Assembly (NCBI GenBank): GCA_026418275.1
Contig: JAOABQ010000112.1
Coordinates: 124,001 to 188,000, forward strand
Direction of reading: 5' to 3'
Source of the DNA: Clostridia bacterium
GTDB lineage: Bacteria; Bacillota; Clostridia; Acetivibrionales; DSM-2933
Length of the DNA: 64,000 nt
In this document: piece after piece, positions 16,803 to 26,500 of the stretch
Layout: each line of letters starts with the position of its first letter
How positions within the stretch are numbered: the stretch's first letter is position 1
Notes under the pieces: model-generated
The model's input: the letters and a program-made list of their open reading frames with translations, nothing else
The model's database searches: none
What the model was told of the DNA's origin: nothing
Position numbers and translations under genes: made by a program

Positions 16803-17840
16803 ATGAGAAAAATATCTGTCAGTGTCCATGCTTGTGAACCGGGGATGGAAATTGCCGAGACCATATTCAATCATTATGGTGCAATTATTATTTCCGAAAA
16901 CACAATTTTAGATGAACATCTTATATATAAATTGGAAAACCTGGGGATAACCAGCATCAGGGTTTATGAACAAGAAAAAAAAGTAATTCAGTCCAACACT
17001 TCAGAGATTTTTAAAATCCAATATAAAGAGAATATGGAAGTTATTAAGGATGTATTGCACGATATCTCTACCGGTAAAAGCATTGACCTTATGAAAGTGG
17101 ATACGGTAACCAACGTAATCTTTGACAGGATCAACGAAAATAGGGATATTGTCCGGTGTATCACCCAAATCCGGAGTGCAGATGAATATACCTATGCACA
17201 TTGTGTAAATGTATCCTTATTATGCATGCTGATCGGGAAGTGGCTTAAATATGAACCCTCCAAAATTAAGCTTTTGGTGCAGGCAGGACTTTTGCATGAT
17301 ATAGGAAAAAGTAAAGTCCCGCCGGAGATACTTAATAAGCCGGGGGGGCTCTCCAAGGAGGAATTTGAAGAGATAAAGAAGCATCCGGTATTGGGCTACC
17401 GGATCATAGAATCTGTTCCGGAAATAGGCAAGGAAGTATGTATGGCGGTTTTAATGCACCATGAAAAGGAAGACGGCTCGGGTTATCCTGTCGGCTTAAA
17501 GGGGGCACATATCACAGACCTTGCAAAAATTGTAACGGTTGCGGATATTTATGATGCGATGACATCCAAAAGGGTATATAAGGAAAAGGAATCTCCTTTT
17601 GAAGTATGGGGGCAGTTTCAGAACAATGTTTTCGGACAACTGAGTCCATTGGTGGTAAATGCTTTTCTATCCAATATTGCAGCCTATTATATAGGAGATT
17701 TTGTTAAATTAAACACGGGGACAATCGGTGAAATTATATATATAAATCCCAGAGATATCACAAAACCTATTTTAAGGGTCAATGATGAATATATCGATTT
17801 ATCGGTGACCAAAGAGGTTAAAATTCTGGAGATTATCTAG
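16803..17840 (+). CDS. HD-GYP domain cyclic-di-GMP phosphodiesterase
   Basis: A 345-residue protein. The N-terminal ~110 residues form an uncatalogued sensory/DUF-like part. The HD-GYP domain follows, with metal ligands His133, His165-Asp166 (LLHDIGKSKVPPEI), His194 (KKHPVLGYRI), His219-His220 and the GYP signature (EDGSGYPVGL, 227-229), then ADIYDAMTSKRVYKE. It should hydrolyse cyclic di-GMP and so influence motility, adhesion or sporulation. A C-terminal ~60-residue beta-rich tail (LNTGTIGEIIYINP) is typical of clostridial versions. GAGGGA precedes ATG 16803. The TAG stop (17838-17840) is partly supplied by repeat A copy 2; removing that element would restore TAA at the same codon. Confidence 0.9.
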   Translation: MRKISVSVHACEPGMEIAETIFNHYGAIIISENTILDEHLIYKLENLGITSIRVYEQEKKVIQSNTSEIFKIQYKENMEVIKDVLHDISTGKSIDLMKVDTVTNVIFDRINENRDIVRCITQIRSADEYTYAHCVNVSLLCMLIGKWLKYEPSKIKLLVQAGLLHDIGKSKVPPEILNKPGGLSKEEFEEIKKHPVLGYRIIESVPEIGKEVCMAVLMHHEKEDGSGYPVGLKGAHITDLAKIVTVADIYDAMTSKRVYKEKESPFEVWGQFQNNVFGQLSPLVVNAFLSNIAAYYIGDFVKLNTGTIGEIIYINPRDITKPILRVNDEYIDLSVTKEVKILEII

Positions 17841-17941
17841 TGCTTTTTAACACAACAAATTTTAAGTTTCAAAGTGTTAAAAATGCACTTCATCTGTTTT
17901 TGCCTCGCATACCCTAGAAAAGAATTATGTTACGAGGCACT
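17839..17941 (+). mobile_element. two-hairpin element (repeat A), copy 2
   Basis: A 103-bp copy with boundaries AGTGCTTTTTAACAC and ACGAGGCACT. It starts within the HD-GYP stop codon: T17838 is followed by the element's AG. Joining the flanks reads ATC TAA CAC, so the ancestral stop was probably TAA and the insertion rebuilt a stop (TAG) without changing the protein. Confidence 0.8.
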
Positions 17942-18204
17942 AACACAATATAGAATATGTAAGATATGTTTACTGAGATAGCGTGTTTTGAAAATACATA
18001 GAGTTTGTTTCACACAATAAAAATAAATATTTTTGCTTTTTTAGATAAATTCCGGCATGTTTTTCGGATTTGACGAAAATAAACGGAGTGAATATGTCGA
18101 AAGTCCGGGCTTTTGTGCGTGTTTGCACGAAAGTTTGTAGTATAATTCTTTCGGGGAATATAATATAATTTACTTAACAATTTTTGAAAGGATGATTTAT
18201 AGTT

Positions 18205-18519
18205 ATGTTAAGTAAATGCTTGGAAGCTAAGTTAGAGTTGATTCCTGAAGAAAATTGGATGGAATCAAAAAAGGATCACATAGAACTGGAATATTATATG
18301 GTTGAAAGCAAAAATGATGAAGATGAGGAATTGCGTGGAAGGAGACTTTATGGAGTCGAAATTGTCAAAAAAATAGGGACCCACAGTATCGAAAAGGAAT
18401 TGGTAAGAAACCTGTCCTGCTGTGAGGATAGTGCCAGGGAGATTATTGACAAACTTGCCAAAAATACAGTAACTCCTGTTGGTTTACCCTTTGTAATTGA
18501 GGACTTGCTAGGTGCTTGA
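18205..18519 (+). CDS. DUF6514-like small protein
   Basis: A 104-residue acidic protein rich in charged residues and with no membrane segment. A beta-rich front (IELEYYMVE, LYGVEIVKKI) is followed by a helical back with two Cys (LSCCEDSAREIIDKLAKNTVTP) and a final VEDLLGA-like helix. This layout fits the DUF6514 family of clostridial proteins as I recall it; no biochemical role is established. GAAAGGATG lies upstream of ATG 18205. The 260-bp upstream spacer holds a Spo0A-box-like TGTCGAA (18095-18101). It is single-gene, closed by a double terminator. Confidence 0.7.
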   Translation: MLSKCLEAKLELIPEENWMESKKDHIELEYYMVESKNDEDEELRGRRLYGVEIVKKIGTHSIEKELVRNLSCCEDSAREIIDKLAKNTVTPVGLPFVIEDLLGA

Positions 18520-18534
18520 CAGTATGCAAAAGTG

Positions 18535-18562
18535 AAACAGGCTTTAAAAGGCCTGTTTTTTT
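18535..18562 (+). terminator. terminator after DUF6514-like gene
   Basis: An 8-bp stem, AAACAGGC with GCCTGTTT, has an 8-nt loop and a run of seven T. It is the first of two consecutive terminator-like hairpins. Confidence 0.85.
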
Positions 18563-18622
18563 GCGGTATTGTGAAGCAATCACCAAAAATCATCTGTGCT
18601 TGATGCTCAGATGATTTTTATT
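18563..18622 (+). repeat. post-terminator repeat, copy 1
   Basis: Begins GCGGTATTGTGAAGCAATCA and continues into a hairpin AAAAATCATC...GATGATTTTT around TTGAT. The copy at 23339-23400 agrees at about nine of ten positions and likewise begins directly after another gene's terminator. Some differences lie opposite each other in the stem, so the fold is kept. It may act as a second terminator. Confidence 0.7.
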
Positions 18623-18769
18623 ATGCAGTTCTAAATATACTGAATTGAGGTAAAAATAGTAAACACTGATCGGATGGTCCTGGTTTTGCTTTATCATTTT
18701 AAAATAAAGTTATATAATGGATGAGGGAAAGGTATGTATTAAAATAAAAATTTAAGGGGGGAGACTACG

Positions 18770-19762
18770 TTGATCAGGGAAGAAAGAGAAAAATTGGAGG
18801 AAAAATGGCTGTCGCCCTTTGCACAGCAAAGCTCTAATACACTAGGTCGGCAGCTGGAAGAAGAAAAATGCGATATCCGTACAGATTACCAGAGGGACCG
18901 GGACCGGATTGTTTATTCAAAAGCTTTTCGAAGATTAAAACATAAAACACAAGTATTTCTTTCACCTGAAGGGGATCATTACAGAACAAGACTTACGCAT
19001 ACACTCGAGGTATCCCAGATTGCAAGAACCATTGCAAGAAGTTTAAGACTCAATGAAGATCTTACAGAAGCTGTCGCCTTAGGACATGATTTAGGACACA
19101 CTCCTTTTGGACACACGGGAGAATCGGTATTAAATGCGATTTGTCCTCATGGGTTCAAGCATAATGAGCAGAGCATCAGGGTGGTTGAAGTCCTTGAAAG
19201 AGAAAACGGACTCAATCTTACATGGGAGGTCCGGGATGGGATACGTCACCATACGGGGAACGGTACTGCGAAAACGTTGGAAGGACAGTTAATTAAATAT
19301 GCCGACAGAATTGCCTATATCAACCATGATATTGAAGATGCTATCCGGGGAAAAGTAATATCCGAAGAGGAGCTGCCCCGTGAATGTGTCAAGGTTTTGG
19401 GCAATAAGTCCAGCAAGAGAATTAACAATATGGTTGTAAATATTATAGAAAACAGTAAGGACAAAAATCATATAAAAATGAGCGAAGAATTCCAAATGGC
19501 TACCAATGAGCTGAGAGATTTTATGTTTAAAAATGTATATATCGGATCGGCAGCCAAAAAAGATGAAATGAAAGCCCAAAATATAATAAGGGAGTTATAC
19601 AAGCATATTCGGGAAACACCGGAGTTAATGCCTGAGGAAACAGCGGTTATGTTAAAAAAATTTGATTTGGACCGGGTTGTATGTGATTATATTGCGGGGA
19701 TGACTGACCGCTATGCTGTTAAAAAGTTCAATGAGATTTTTATTCCTGCATCATGGCGTTAA
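18770..19762 (+). CDS. dgt: deoxyguanosinetriphosphate triphosphohydrolase-like protein
   Basis: A 330-residue HD-superfamily hydrolase expected to convert dNTPs to deoxynucleoside plus triphosphate. The metal site is formed by His77 (RLTHTLEVSQIAR) and His106-Asp107 (LGHDLGHTPFGHTGE), with a later Asp in YADRIAYINHDIEDA. The N-terminal FSPEGDHYRTR-type segment and the preceding RDRDRIVYSKAFRRLKHKTQ are family-typical. The size fits the short Dgt-like type rather than the ~500-residue E. coli form. The start is TTG 18770, 6 nt after AAGGGGGGAGA. It lies just upstream of dnaG-rpoD, a placement shared by many Firmicutes, linking nucleotide pools with replication. Confidence 0.9.
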   Translation: MIREEREKLEEKWLSPFAQQSSNTLGRQLEEEKCDIRTDYQRDRDRIVYSKAFRRLKHKTQVFLSPEGDHYRTRLTHTLEVSQIARTIARSLRLNEDLTEAVALGHDLGHTPFGHTGESVLNAICPHGFKHNEQSIRVVEVLERENGLNLTWEVRDGIRHHTGNGTAKTLEGQLIKYADRIAYINHDIEDAIRGKVISEEELPRECVKVLGNKSSKRINNMVVNIIENSKDKNHIKMSEEFQMATNELRDFMFKNVYIGSAAKKDEMKAQNIIRELYKHIRETPELMPEETAVMLKKFDLDRVVCDYIAGMTDRYAVKKFNEIFIPASWR

Positions 19763-19863
19763 GCAGCTAAATGTATAAGAATACAAAATAAGGTAATTAT
19801 ATTAATACGATAACCTGATGCAATTAAGGCTTTATTAACGTGTGAGCGAGGCTTTCATATAGT

Positions 19864-19966
19864 AGTGCCTCGTAACGTAATTCTTTTCTAGGGTTTGCGA
19901 GGCACAAACAGAGGAAGTGCATTTTTAACACTTTGAAACTTAAAATTTGTTGTGTTAAAAAGCACT
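19864..19966 (-). mobile_element. two-hairpin element (repeat A), copy 3 (inverted)
   Basis: A 103-bp copy on the minus strand with the same ends (AGTGCTTTTTAACAC at 19966, GAGGCACT at 19864). In element orientation its left flank ends ATACT, again with CT before the element. It lies 100 bp after the dgt stop. Confidence 0.8.
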
Positions 19967-20034
19967 AGTATTGCTATTTTCACAGATAAAAATGAATGTT
20001 AAAAAAAATATAATTAAAAAAGAATGGATTTTAA

Positions 20035-20061
20035 GAAGGAGTATTAAAATAAATGTAGAAT
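20035..20061 (+). promoter_or_regulatory. possible sigma-H promoter upstream of dnaG-rpoD
   Basis: GAAGGAGTA, an 11-nt spacer and GTAGAAT fit the sigma-H pattern RNAGGAWWW-N11-12-RNNGAAT with one mismatch (G in the AT triplet). It is about 350 bp from dnaG. The Bacillus sigA operon is known to have a sigma-H promoter, which makes the match plausible, but the distance and an intervening terminator-like hairpin lower confidence. Confidence 0.35.
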
Positions 20062-20409
20062 AAATGTAATTGTATTTTAGGCGAGAAGGATTTATGCATG
20101 TTTATATCTCATCTTAAAAGTATTGAGATGATTTTTTCTTTTTATGAAGAAAGATTGAAATTTATTTCACAAAAAAAGAAGGAATATTAATAAATATGTC
20201 GAAGAAGTATTAGATGTAAAAGTGGAAAAATTATTAATTTAATGAATAAAAAAGTTATTTATGATATCCATTGAGAATCATAATAAAAGTTATACAGTAC
20301 AATCATAATGTCACATTTTGTTGTGTTTTTGACAAAATATATGATCAATGCGACACAAAATATTATGGTTTTATCGTAATTTATATAGATGGACTTTTGA
20401 AGGAGTATC

Positions 20410-22197
20410 ATGTATAGTTATTACCCTGAAGAATTAATCGAAGAAATAAGAATAAACAATGATATTGTAGATGTGGTTTCGGAATATGTTAAGCTAGAAA
20501 AAAAAGGTAAGGATTACTTTGGGTTATGTCCCTTTCATAAGGAAAAAACACCCTCTTTTAGTGTGGTAGCCACAAAGCAAATATATTACTGTTTTGGATG
20601 CAGTAAAGGTGGAAACGTTATACATTTTATTATGAATGTTGAAAATTTAGATTATGTTGAAGCCGTTAAATATCTTGCTGACCGGGCAAGGATGGAACTG
20701 CCGGAAGGTGAAAGCAAGGAAGAAAAGGAGAAGGCCGAGCTAAGAAAAGAAATTATAAAAATAAATATTGAAGCGGCTAGGTTTTTTCGTGATCAATTAT
20801 ATTCAGAACAGAACCGGAATGTGGTTACATATTTAAAGAACAGAAAAATAAGTGAGCAAATGATTCGTAAGTTTGGGATCGGATATTCGCCCCATGATTG
20901 GGATTTACTATATAAGCATTTGACGGGTATGGGTTTTCGAAATGAAGTTATTTTAAAATCCGGATTGGCACAGCCGGCAAAAAACGGCGGGTATTGTGAC
21001 CGGTTTAGAAGTCGGGTGATTTTCCCGATTTTTGACATTCGGGGTAATGTCATAGGTTTTGGCGGAAGGGTTATGGATGATTCCATGCCCAAGTACATGA
21101 ATTCTCCCGAAACACCCGTTTACAACAAAGGGAGAAACCTTTATGCGATGAATTTTGCGAAGCATTCAGGTGTGAAGAATATTTTGATTGTAGAAGGATA
21201 CATGGATGTTATAACTCTTCATCAAGCGGGAATAACTAATTCAGTAGCATCTTTAGGTACGGCACTTACCGAAAGTCAGGGAAGACTGCTTAAGAAATAT
21301 GCAGAAGAAATTATTATATCCTATGATTCGGATACTGCCGGTCAGGCAGCTGCTATGAGAGGACTTGATCTTCTTAATGAAATCGGGTGCAATGTCAAGG
21401 TTTTGGTTATACCGGATGGAAAAGATCCGGATGAGTTTATTAAAAAGAATGGGGCGGAGGCATTTAGAAGCCTTATTCATAAATCCATAACCTTGGTAGA
21501 ATATAAGATTAAAGTTTTAAAAAAACAGATTAATACCGAAACCATAGAAGGTAAGATCAAACTTTTAAATAATGCCGCAAGTGTTCTTGCAAAAGTTGAT
21601 AATGTAGTAGAACGGGAAATGTACATAAGAAAGATCGCAAATGAATATGAGATTACAGAAGAGGCCCTTTTGGCAGAAGTTTATAAAAAAATTAAACCGA
21701 AGTCAAACTTTAAATCCAAGGGCCAAGATATAAGTAATATTGGTAAGATAAAACAAAAGGATGGAAATTTTGACAGTGAACTGGTGCAGTATGAAAGACG
21801 TCTTCTTGCGATACTTTGTTTCGACAACAGTGTTTATAAGGCAGTCAAGAATAAAATAAACGTCCAGGATTTCACGCTGGAAGAAAATAAAAAAATCGCG
21901 GAATATGTAGTTGAAAGACTGTCAAATAATAAAGGTATAGTACCCGGAGAGCTTTTAAATATCCTCGATGAAGATTATGCAAAAGAATTTACAAGAATAA
22001 TTCAGGAAGAGTGCAATTTTGAGGATAATATCAAGGCTATTCTGGATATAATTAAAAAAATAGAATTATTTAAGATTGACAAAAGACAGAAAGAGATTTT
22101 AAAGCTATTAGGTCATCATGAAGGATTAACAGGGGGAGATGTAGAAAACTTAAAACAGGAATTGCAAATGTTACTCATAAAGAAGAAGGGTTTGTAA
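20410..22197 (+). CDS. dnaG: DNA primase
   Basis: A 595-residue primase that lays RNA primers for replication. The N-terminal CHC2 zinc ribbon is C40-x2-H43 ... C61-x2-C64 (CPFHKEKTPSFS, YYCFGCSKGG). The RNA-polymerase core follows (EQMIRKFGIGYSP, RFRSRVIFPIFD), then the TOPRIM fold with catalytic acids (ILIVEGYMDVITLHQAGI and IISYDSDTAGQAA), and a C-terminal ~150-residue helicase-interaction domain. ATG 20410 has GAAGGAG upstream. It is the first gene of the dnaG-rpoD macromolecular-synthesis operon, with 28 nt to rpoD. Confidence 0.97.
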   Translation: MYSYYPEELIEEIRINNDIVDVVSEYVKLEKKGKDYFGLCPFHKEKTPSFSVVATKQIYYCFGCSKGGNVIHFIMNVENLDYVEAVKYLADRARMELPEGESKEEKEKAELRKEIIKINIEAARFFRDQLYSEQNRNVVTYLKNRKISEQMIRKFGIGYSPHDWDLLYKHLTGMGFRNEVILKSGLAQPAKNGGYCDRFRSRVIFPIFDIRGNVIGFGGRVMDDSMPKYMNSPETPVYNKGRNLYAMNFAKHSGVKNILIVEGYMDVITLHQAGITNSVASLGTALTESQGRLLKKYAEEIIISYDSDTAGQAAAMRGLDLLNEIGCNVKVLVIPDGKDPDEFIKKNGAEAFRSLIHKSITLVEYKIKVLKKQINTETIEGKIKLLNNAASVLAKVDNVVEREMYIRKIANEYEITEEALLAEVYKKIKPKSNFKSKGQDISNIGKIKQKDGNFDSELVQYERRLLAILCFDNSVYKAVKNKINVQDFTLEENKKIAEYVVERLSNNKGIVPGELLNILDEDYAKEFTRIIQEECNFEDNIKAILDIIKKIELFKIDKRQKEILKLLGHHEGLTGGDVENLKQELQMLLIKKKGL

Positions 22198-22225
22198 ATA
22201 AACTTGTAAGAAAGCAGGGGAGAAA

Positions 22226-23305
22226 GTGAAACCTAACAATGATAGCAGGAAAACAATTTTAAAGGAATTGGTTGAACGGGGTAAGGCTAAGGGAATGCTT
22301 ACCTATAAAGAAATAATGGATGCCTTTGAAGAAATAGAGCTGGAACCGGAGCAAATTGAAAAAATATATGAAACCGTAGAGAATATGGGTATAGATGTGG
22401 TTGGGGATATTGAAGCTGAAATGGAAGATATTCAGCTTACAGAGGAAGACTTGGATCTTTCCATTCCGGAAGGAATCAGTATTGATGACCCAGTGCGTAT
22501 GTACCTTAAGGAAATAGGTAAAGTTCCCTTACTGTCAGCTGACGAGGAAATAGAGCTGGCTAAAAAAATGGAAAAGGGAGATAACGAGTCGAAAAGAAGG
22601 TTGGCAGAAGCAAACCTTAGGCTTGTTGTCAGTATTGCCAAAAGATATGTTGGCAGAGGGATGCTTTTCCTTGACTTGATTCAGGAAGGTAACCTGGGGC
22701 TTATCAAAGCCGTTGAAAAATTTGATTACAGAAAAGGTTACAAGTTTAGCACCTATGCTACCTGGTGGATCAGACAAGCCATTACAAGGGCTATTGCAGA
22801 TCAGGCCAGAACCATCCGTATTCCGGTACACATGGTAGAAACGATAAACAAATTAATCAGAGTTTCCAGGCAGCTTTTGCAGGAATTGGGAAGAGAACCT
22901 CAGCCCGAAGAAATTGCAAAGGAAATGAACATGTCGGTGGAAAAAGTAAGAGAAATTATGAAGATATCTCAAGAGCCTGTATCTCTGGAAACCCCTATTG
23001 GAGAAGAAGAAGACAGCCACTTGGGAGATTTCATACCCGATGATGATGCCCCAGCGCCGGCAGAAGCGGCAGCATTCACCCTTTTAAAAGAGCAACTGAT
23101 TGACGTTTTGGATACATTGACTGCAAGAGAAGAAAAGGTATTAAGATTAAGGTTTGGCTTGGATGATGGCAGAGCAAGAACTCTGGAAGAGGTTGGGAAA
23201 GAGTTTAATGTAACCAGGGAAAGAATCCGGCAGATTGAGGCCAAAGCCTTAAGAAAGCTAAGACATCCCAGCAGAAGTAAAAAATTAAAGGATTATTTGG
23301 ATTAA
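22226..23305 (+). CDS. rpoD: RNA polymerase primary sigma factor (sigma A / RpoD)
   Basis: A 359-residue housekeeping sigma factor. Region 1.1-like residues 1-75; region 1.2 DDPVRMYLKEIGKVPLLS; region 2 with the -10-recognising helix LDLIQEGNLGLIKAVEKFD and YKFSTYATWWIRQAITRAI; region 3 (IRIPVHMVETINKL); and region 4 with the -35 helix-turn-helix TLEEVGKEFNVTRERIRQIE. The size equals Bacillus SigA. The start is GTG 22226 after AGGGGAGA. It is cotranscribed with dnaG, and the operon ends in a terminator directly after the stop. Confidence 0.98.
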   Translation: MKPNNDSRKTILKELVERGKAKGMLTYKEIMDAFEEIELEPEQIEKIYETVENMGIDVVGDIEAEMEDIQLTEEDLDLSIPEGISIDDPVRMYLKEIGKVPLLSADEEIELAKKMEKGDNESKRRLAEANLRLVVSIAKRYVGRGMLFLDLIQEGNLGLIKAVEKFDYRKGYKFSTYATWWIRQAITRAIADQARTIRIPVHMVETINKLIRVSRQLLQELGREPQPEEIAKEMNMSVEKVREIMKISQEPVSLETPIGEEEDSHLGDFIPDDDAPAPAEAAAFTLLKEQLIDVLDTLTAREEKVLRLRFGLDDGRARTLEEVGKEFNVTRERIRQIEAKALRKLRHPSRSKKLKDYLD

Positions 23306-23335
23306 AACTCGATTAGAAAAAATCGAGTTTTTTCT
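23304..23335 (+). terminator. terminator of dnaG-rpoD operon
   Basis: The stem AAAACTCGATT / AATCGAGTTTT is followed by TTCTTT. It overlaps the rpoD stop codon and is immediately followed by the second copy of the post-terminator repeat. Confidence 0.88.
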
Positions 23336-23338
23336 TTA

Positions 23339-23400
23339 GCGGTATTGCGAAGCAGCCACCAAAAATCATCGGAGCTTGATGCTCTGATGATTTTTTATTT
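23339..23400 (+). repeat. post-terminator repeat, copy 2
   Basis: Begins GCGGTATTGCGAAGCAGCCA and folds at its right half into AAAAATCATCGGAGC / GCTCTGATGATTTTT. It is nearly the same as 18563-18622 and sits in the same position relative to a terminator. No coding potential. Confidence 0.7.
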
Positions 23401-23578
23401 GTGCTGCATTATGAACACCCTATAAGTATAGAGAAGAAATTTATTAAAAAGATACCAAATCACACAAAAGTGATGACATTTGTCACTTTATCCAAAATTT
23501 ATAATTGAATATAATTATATTACAATAACTAATGCAGTTTACATAACTGCAAAATAAATGAATAAAGGAGGAATTGTT

Positions 23579-26500
23579 TTGAGAAGAGTATTTAAAAAGG
23601 TTTTATCAGTGTGTATTGTTATTACAGTAATGCTTAGTTTTTTTTCAGGTATGGCATTTGCCAATGTACCCTCTTTGGGAAACCTTGCGTGTGTAAGTGT
23701 TGATGCTACTTCTGTAAAGCTCCAATGGACACCCTATTATAACCCTCAGGCAGTTAGCGAATATAAAGTGTACCGTGATGGAGTGTATGTTGGCAGTACA
23801 GTTGCAAAAAACGGTTATTTTAACGATTACAGGCTAACACCTGGCCAAACCTATAATTATTATGTCAACGCAGTCAATGTGAACCAAGCAATACTTGCCA
23901 CATCCAATCCACTAACCGTTCAAACGACAAACTCCAGCAGTATAAAGACAAGCTATAAGGTCATGGTACTGCGTTTTGATCCTAAACTTGGAACTACTGT
24001 TCCTGCAAAGTATGCAAATAAAGTAGTTAACGGTATAAACCTTACAGATTGGTATAACATGAAATTTGCAGGGAAATATACAAGTCAGATTGACGGGGCG
24101 GCAGTGATAGGTGATAGTTATCTGGCGTCTGTTTTTAATGATGCTGCTAACGGTCATTCCATTGCATACAATTTCACGCGGGCTGCACAGAACTTTTTTA
24201 AGGTTGCATCCCAAGATACGGCTAATATAGAACTATATAAAGACCAGGTAATTTGTCTTAATGAGTTTCCAGCAGCTTTAAATCCAACTTACCAGCAAAA
24301 CGATGAAGTCATTTTTGAAATGGCCTGTGCCCGTGAACATTGTTACAATAAAGGGTGTAACAATAAGTGGCATGCACCGATATGTAACACATGTGAAAAG
24401 GCACTTCTTTCAAGAACGGCTTTAAGCCCTTATTTTACAGCTGCGGCTCTTAATACGATTGATCAGGTAAGAGGACAGTATGCTGCAAATGAATTATGCA
24501 GCTGTACCTCACCGAGTGTAAATCTGCGTCCTGTTATAACCTATGATGTACATGCCCACGACAGTATTAATTATGAAAAACTGGTTACAACACCTTATTC
24601 CCAATTTGACGGAAATTCTATTGTCGATCTCATCGAAAAGGGAGATATTGATTGGGTGTGGGTTATGGGAGGACCTGTACTTTCCGGATTTAAGGAAAAC
24701 GCATTAGTTGGGAATAGAGATATTGGCATACCTCACCAGGATGGTTGGTGGGAATCAATAAAAACCAAATGTTCCAAATCGTTTTTTGTAAATGGATTTT
24801 CACCCGATCCAAGGCTGTATGACGGATATGTACATATGGTGGAAGGTATTATGAAAGGAGTTTGTGAGACCTATCCCAGTATCTGGCCGAAAGTCTACAA
24901 GTATTCGGTGTATAAGAATAACCTGGATGGCAACGACCTCACTAAAGTAGATGGATATTTTAATTTATGGGGGCGCTTCCGTGCAACTGATTCACAAAAC
25001 AACAGAGTTAACCCTTATGACTCTTATGCACCTGCTGCACCTGGAAATGCAAACTGCGGTTCCAGTCATTTTCCTCCAAGTTCCAGGAGGGGAATTGATT
25101 ATGCTTTTGACGATGATGCCACATGGCGGAGATATGTTGACAGTTGTGCCGACGAGTGGCTTAATTACCCCAATCTTTCCCAAACTCCGGTTCAAAGGAA
25201 AATTGGAGGATATGACTACGGTGCTTATGATGACTACACCGTAGGGGGGACAAGTAAAACATTCCAATGGAACTCCATGTCTTATCATCAATGGTGGTTT
25301 AATCACATCCCTCATAACCCGGGTAAAGCAAGCGGCAAGCTGAATAACTGGTGGCCGTACATATTTGATTTTAACCGGTTTGATGGCAGGGAAATCAGTT
25401 ATAATATTGACAGCACACAGTCAACGAAAGTTTATAATCCTATTAATTCAGAGTATGGTACCGATGAATCCAATGCAAATAATTGGGGTTACTGGAATTC
25501 TATTAATAAGGATGGTAAGAATGCAGTAATTTCAACGATAGATAGATATATTAATCCTGCAAATGTAAAAACCGGTAATTATGCAATAAAAGCAAATATT
25601 AACTCATCCAAGTTTTATAGTACGGGGCGAAACGACCTGTTTTATCCGGCCAGTAAGAATGCAGCTTGGAATTTATCCAGCATCAGCCAGATCAAATTGT
25701 CTATAAAACCGGATCAAAATACAAATATGGTCAGTGGTACAAATCCTGTTATTAGACTTTGTACAAATGGGGGTAACAGAGTAGAGTATGTTCCAAAGAA
25801 AAACGGCGTATATGCCAATCTATTTAACGATCTAACCCTTCGGGACAGCAATGGCTGGATTAACTTGGCGATACCGACACAGGGCGATCTTTCTTGGGAA
25901 AAGAATATAGTAGGGTATATTGATCCCAGCCTATCAGGTATCAATGCAGAAAGGGCAAAGCTGGATTTGGAAAAGAACATTTTGAGTAATGTAAATTATG
26001 TAGAAATCTCTATAAAGTCAGATATCGTTAGTTACAGCACCGATAATAACTTTTCGCTTTACATTGATGACCTGGAGTTTGTAACAGGGGTCAAAGACGG
26101 CGGTTTTGAAAGTGGGCTAAGTTCTACTGAACCGATGTATTGGACAAAAAATTTCAATAACAGCGGCTACCAGGCAAATTTCCTTCTTGATTCATCGGTA
26201 AAGAGAAGCGGAAACTATTCCGGGAAAATCAGTATTGACACTAATACTGACAGCAGTTATAAACAAATATTGAATCTTGAAAAGAATACAAAATACCAGT
26301 TGTCCGGATATATTAAGACCAATAATGTAGGAAGCAACTGCCCGGGAGCTACCTTGGCCATTAAGGACAGCAATGGGTTCCTCAATTCGTCAGGAGTTAA
26401 ATTAACAAGTGATTGGCAGTTAATCAACCTCACATTTACTACCGGAGATAATGCGCAGGTAGAACTTCATGCAAGGTTTGACCATACCTATGGGCCTGCC

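Larger units (their letters stand above)
19763..20409. other. 647-bp spacer before dnaG: repeat, hairpin and possible leader
   Basis: Contains repeat A copy 3 (19864-19966) and a sigma-H-like promoter (20035-20061). A hairpin at about 20106-20129 (ATCTCA / TGAGAT) followed by GATTTTTTCTTTTT could end or attenuate transcription from that promoter. Near 20315-20355 an imperfect inverted repeat (ATTTTGTTGTG ... GACACAAAAT) encloses TTTGACAAA, a Spo0A-box-like site on the minus strand. No reading frame of note. Confidence 0.45.
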
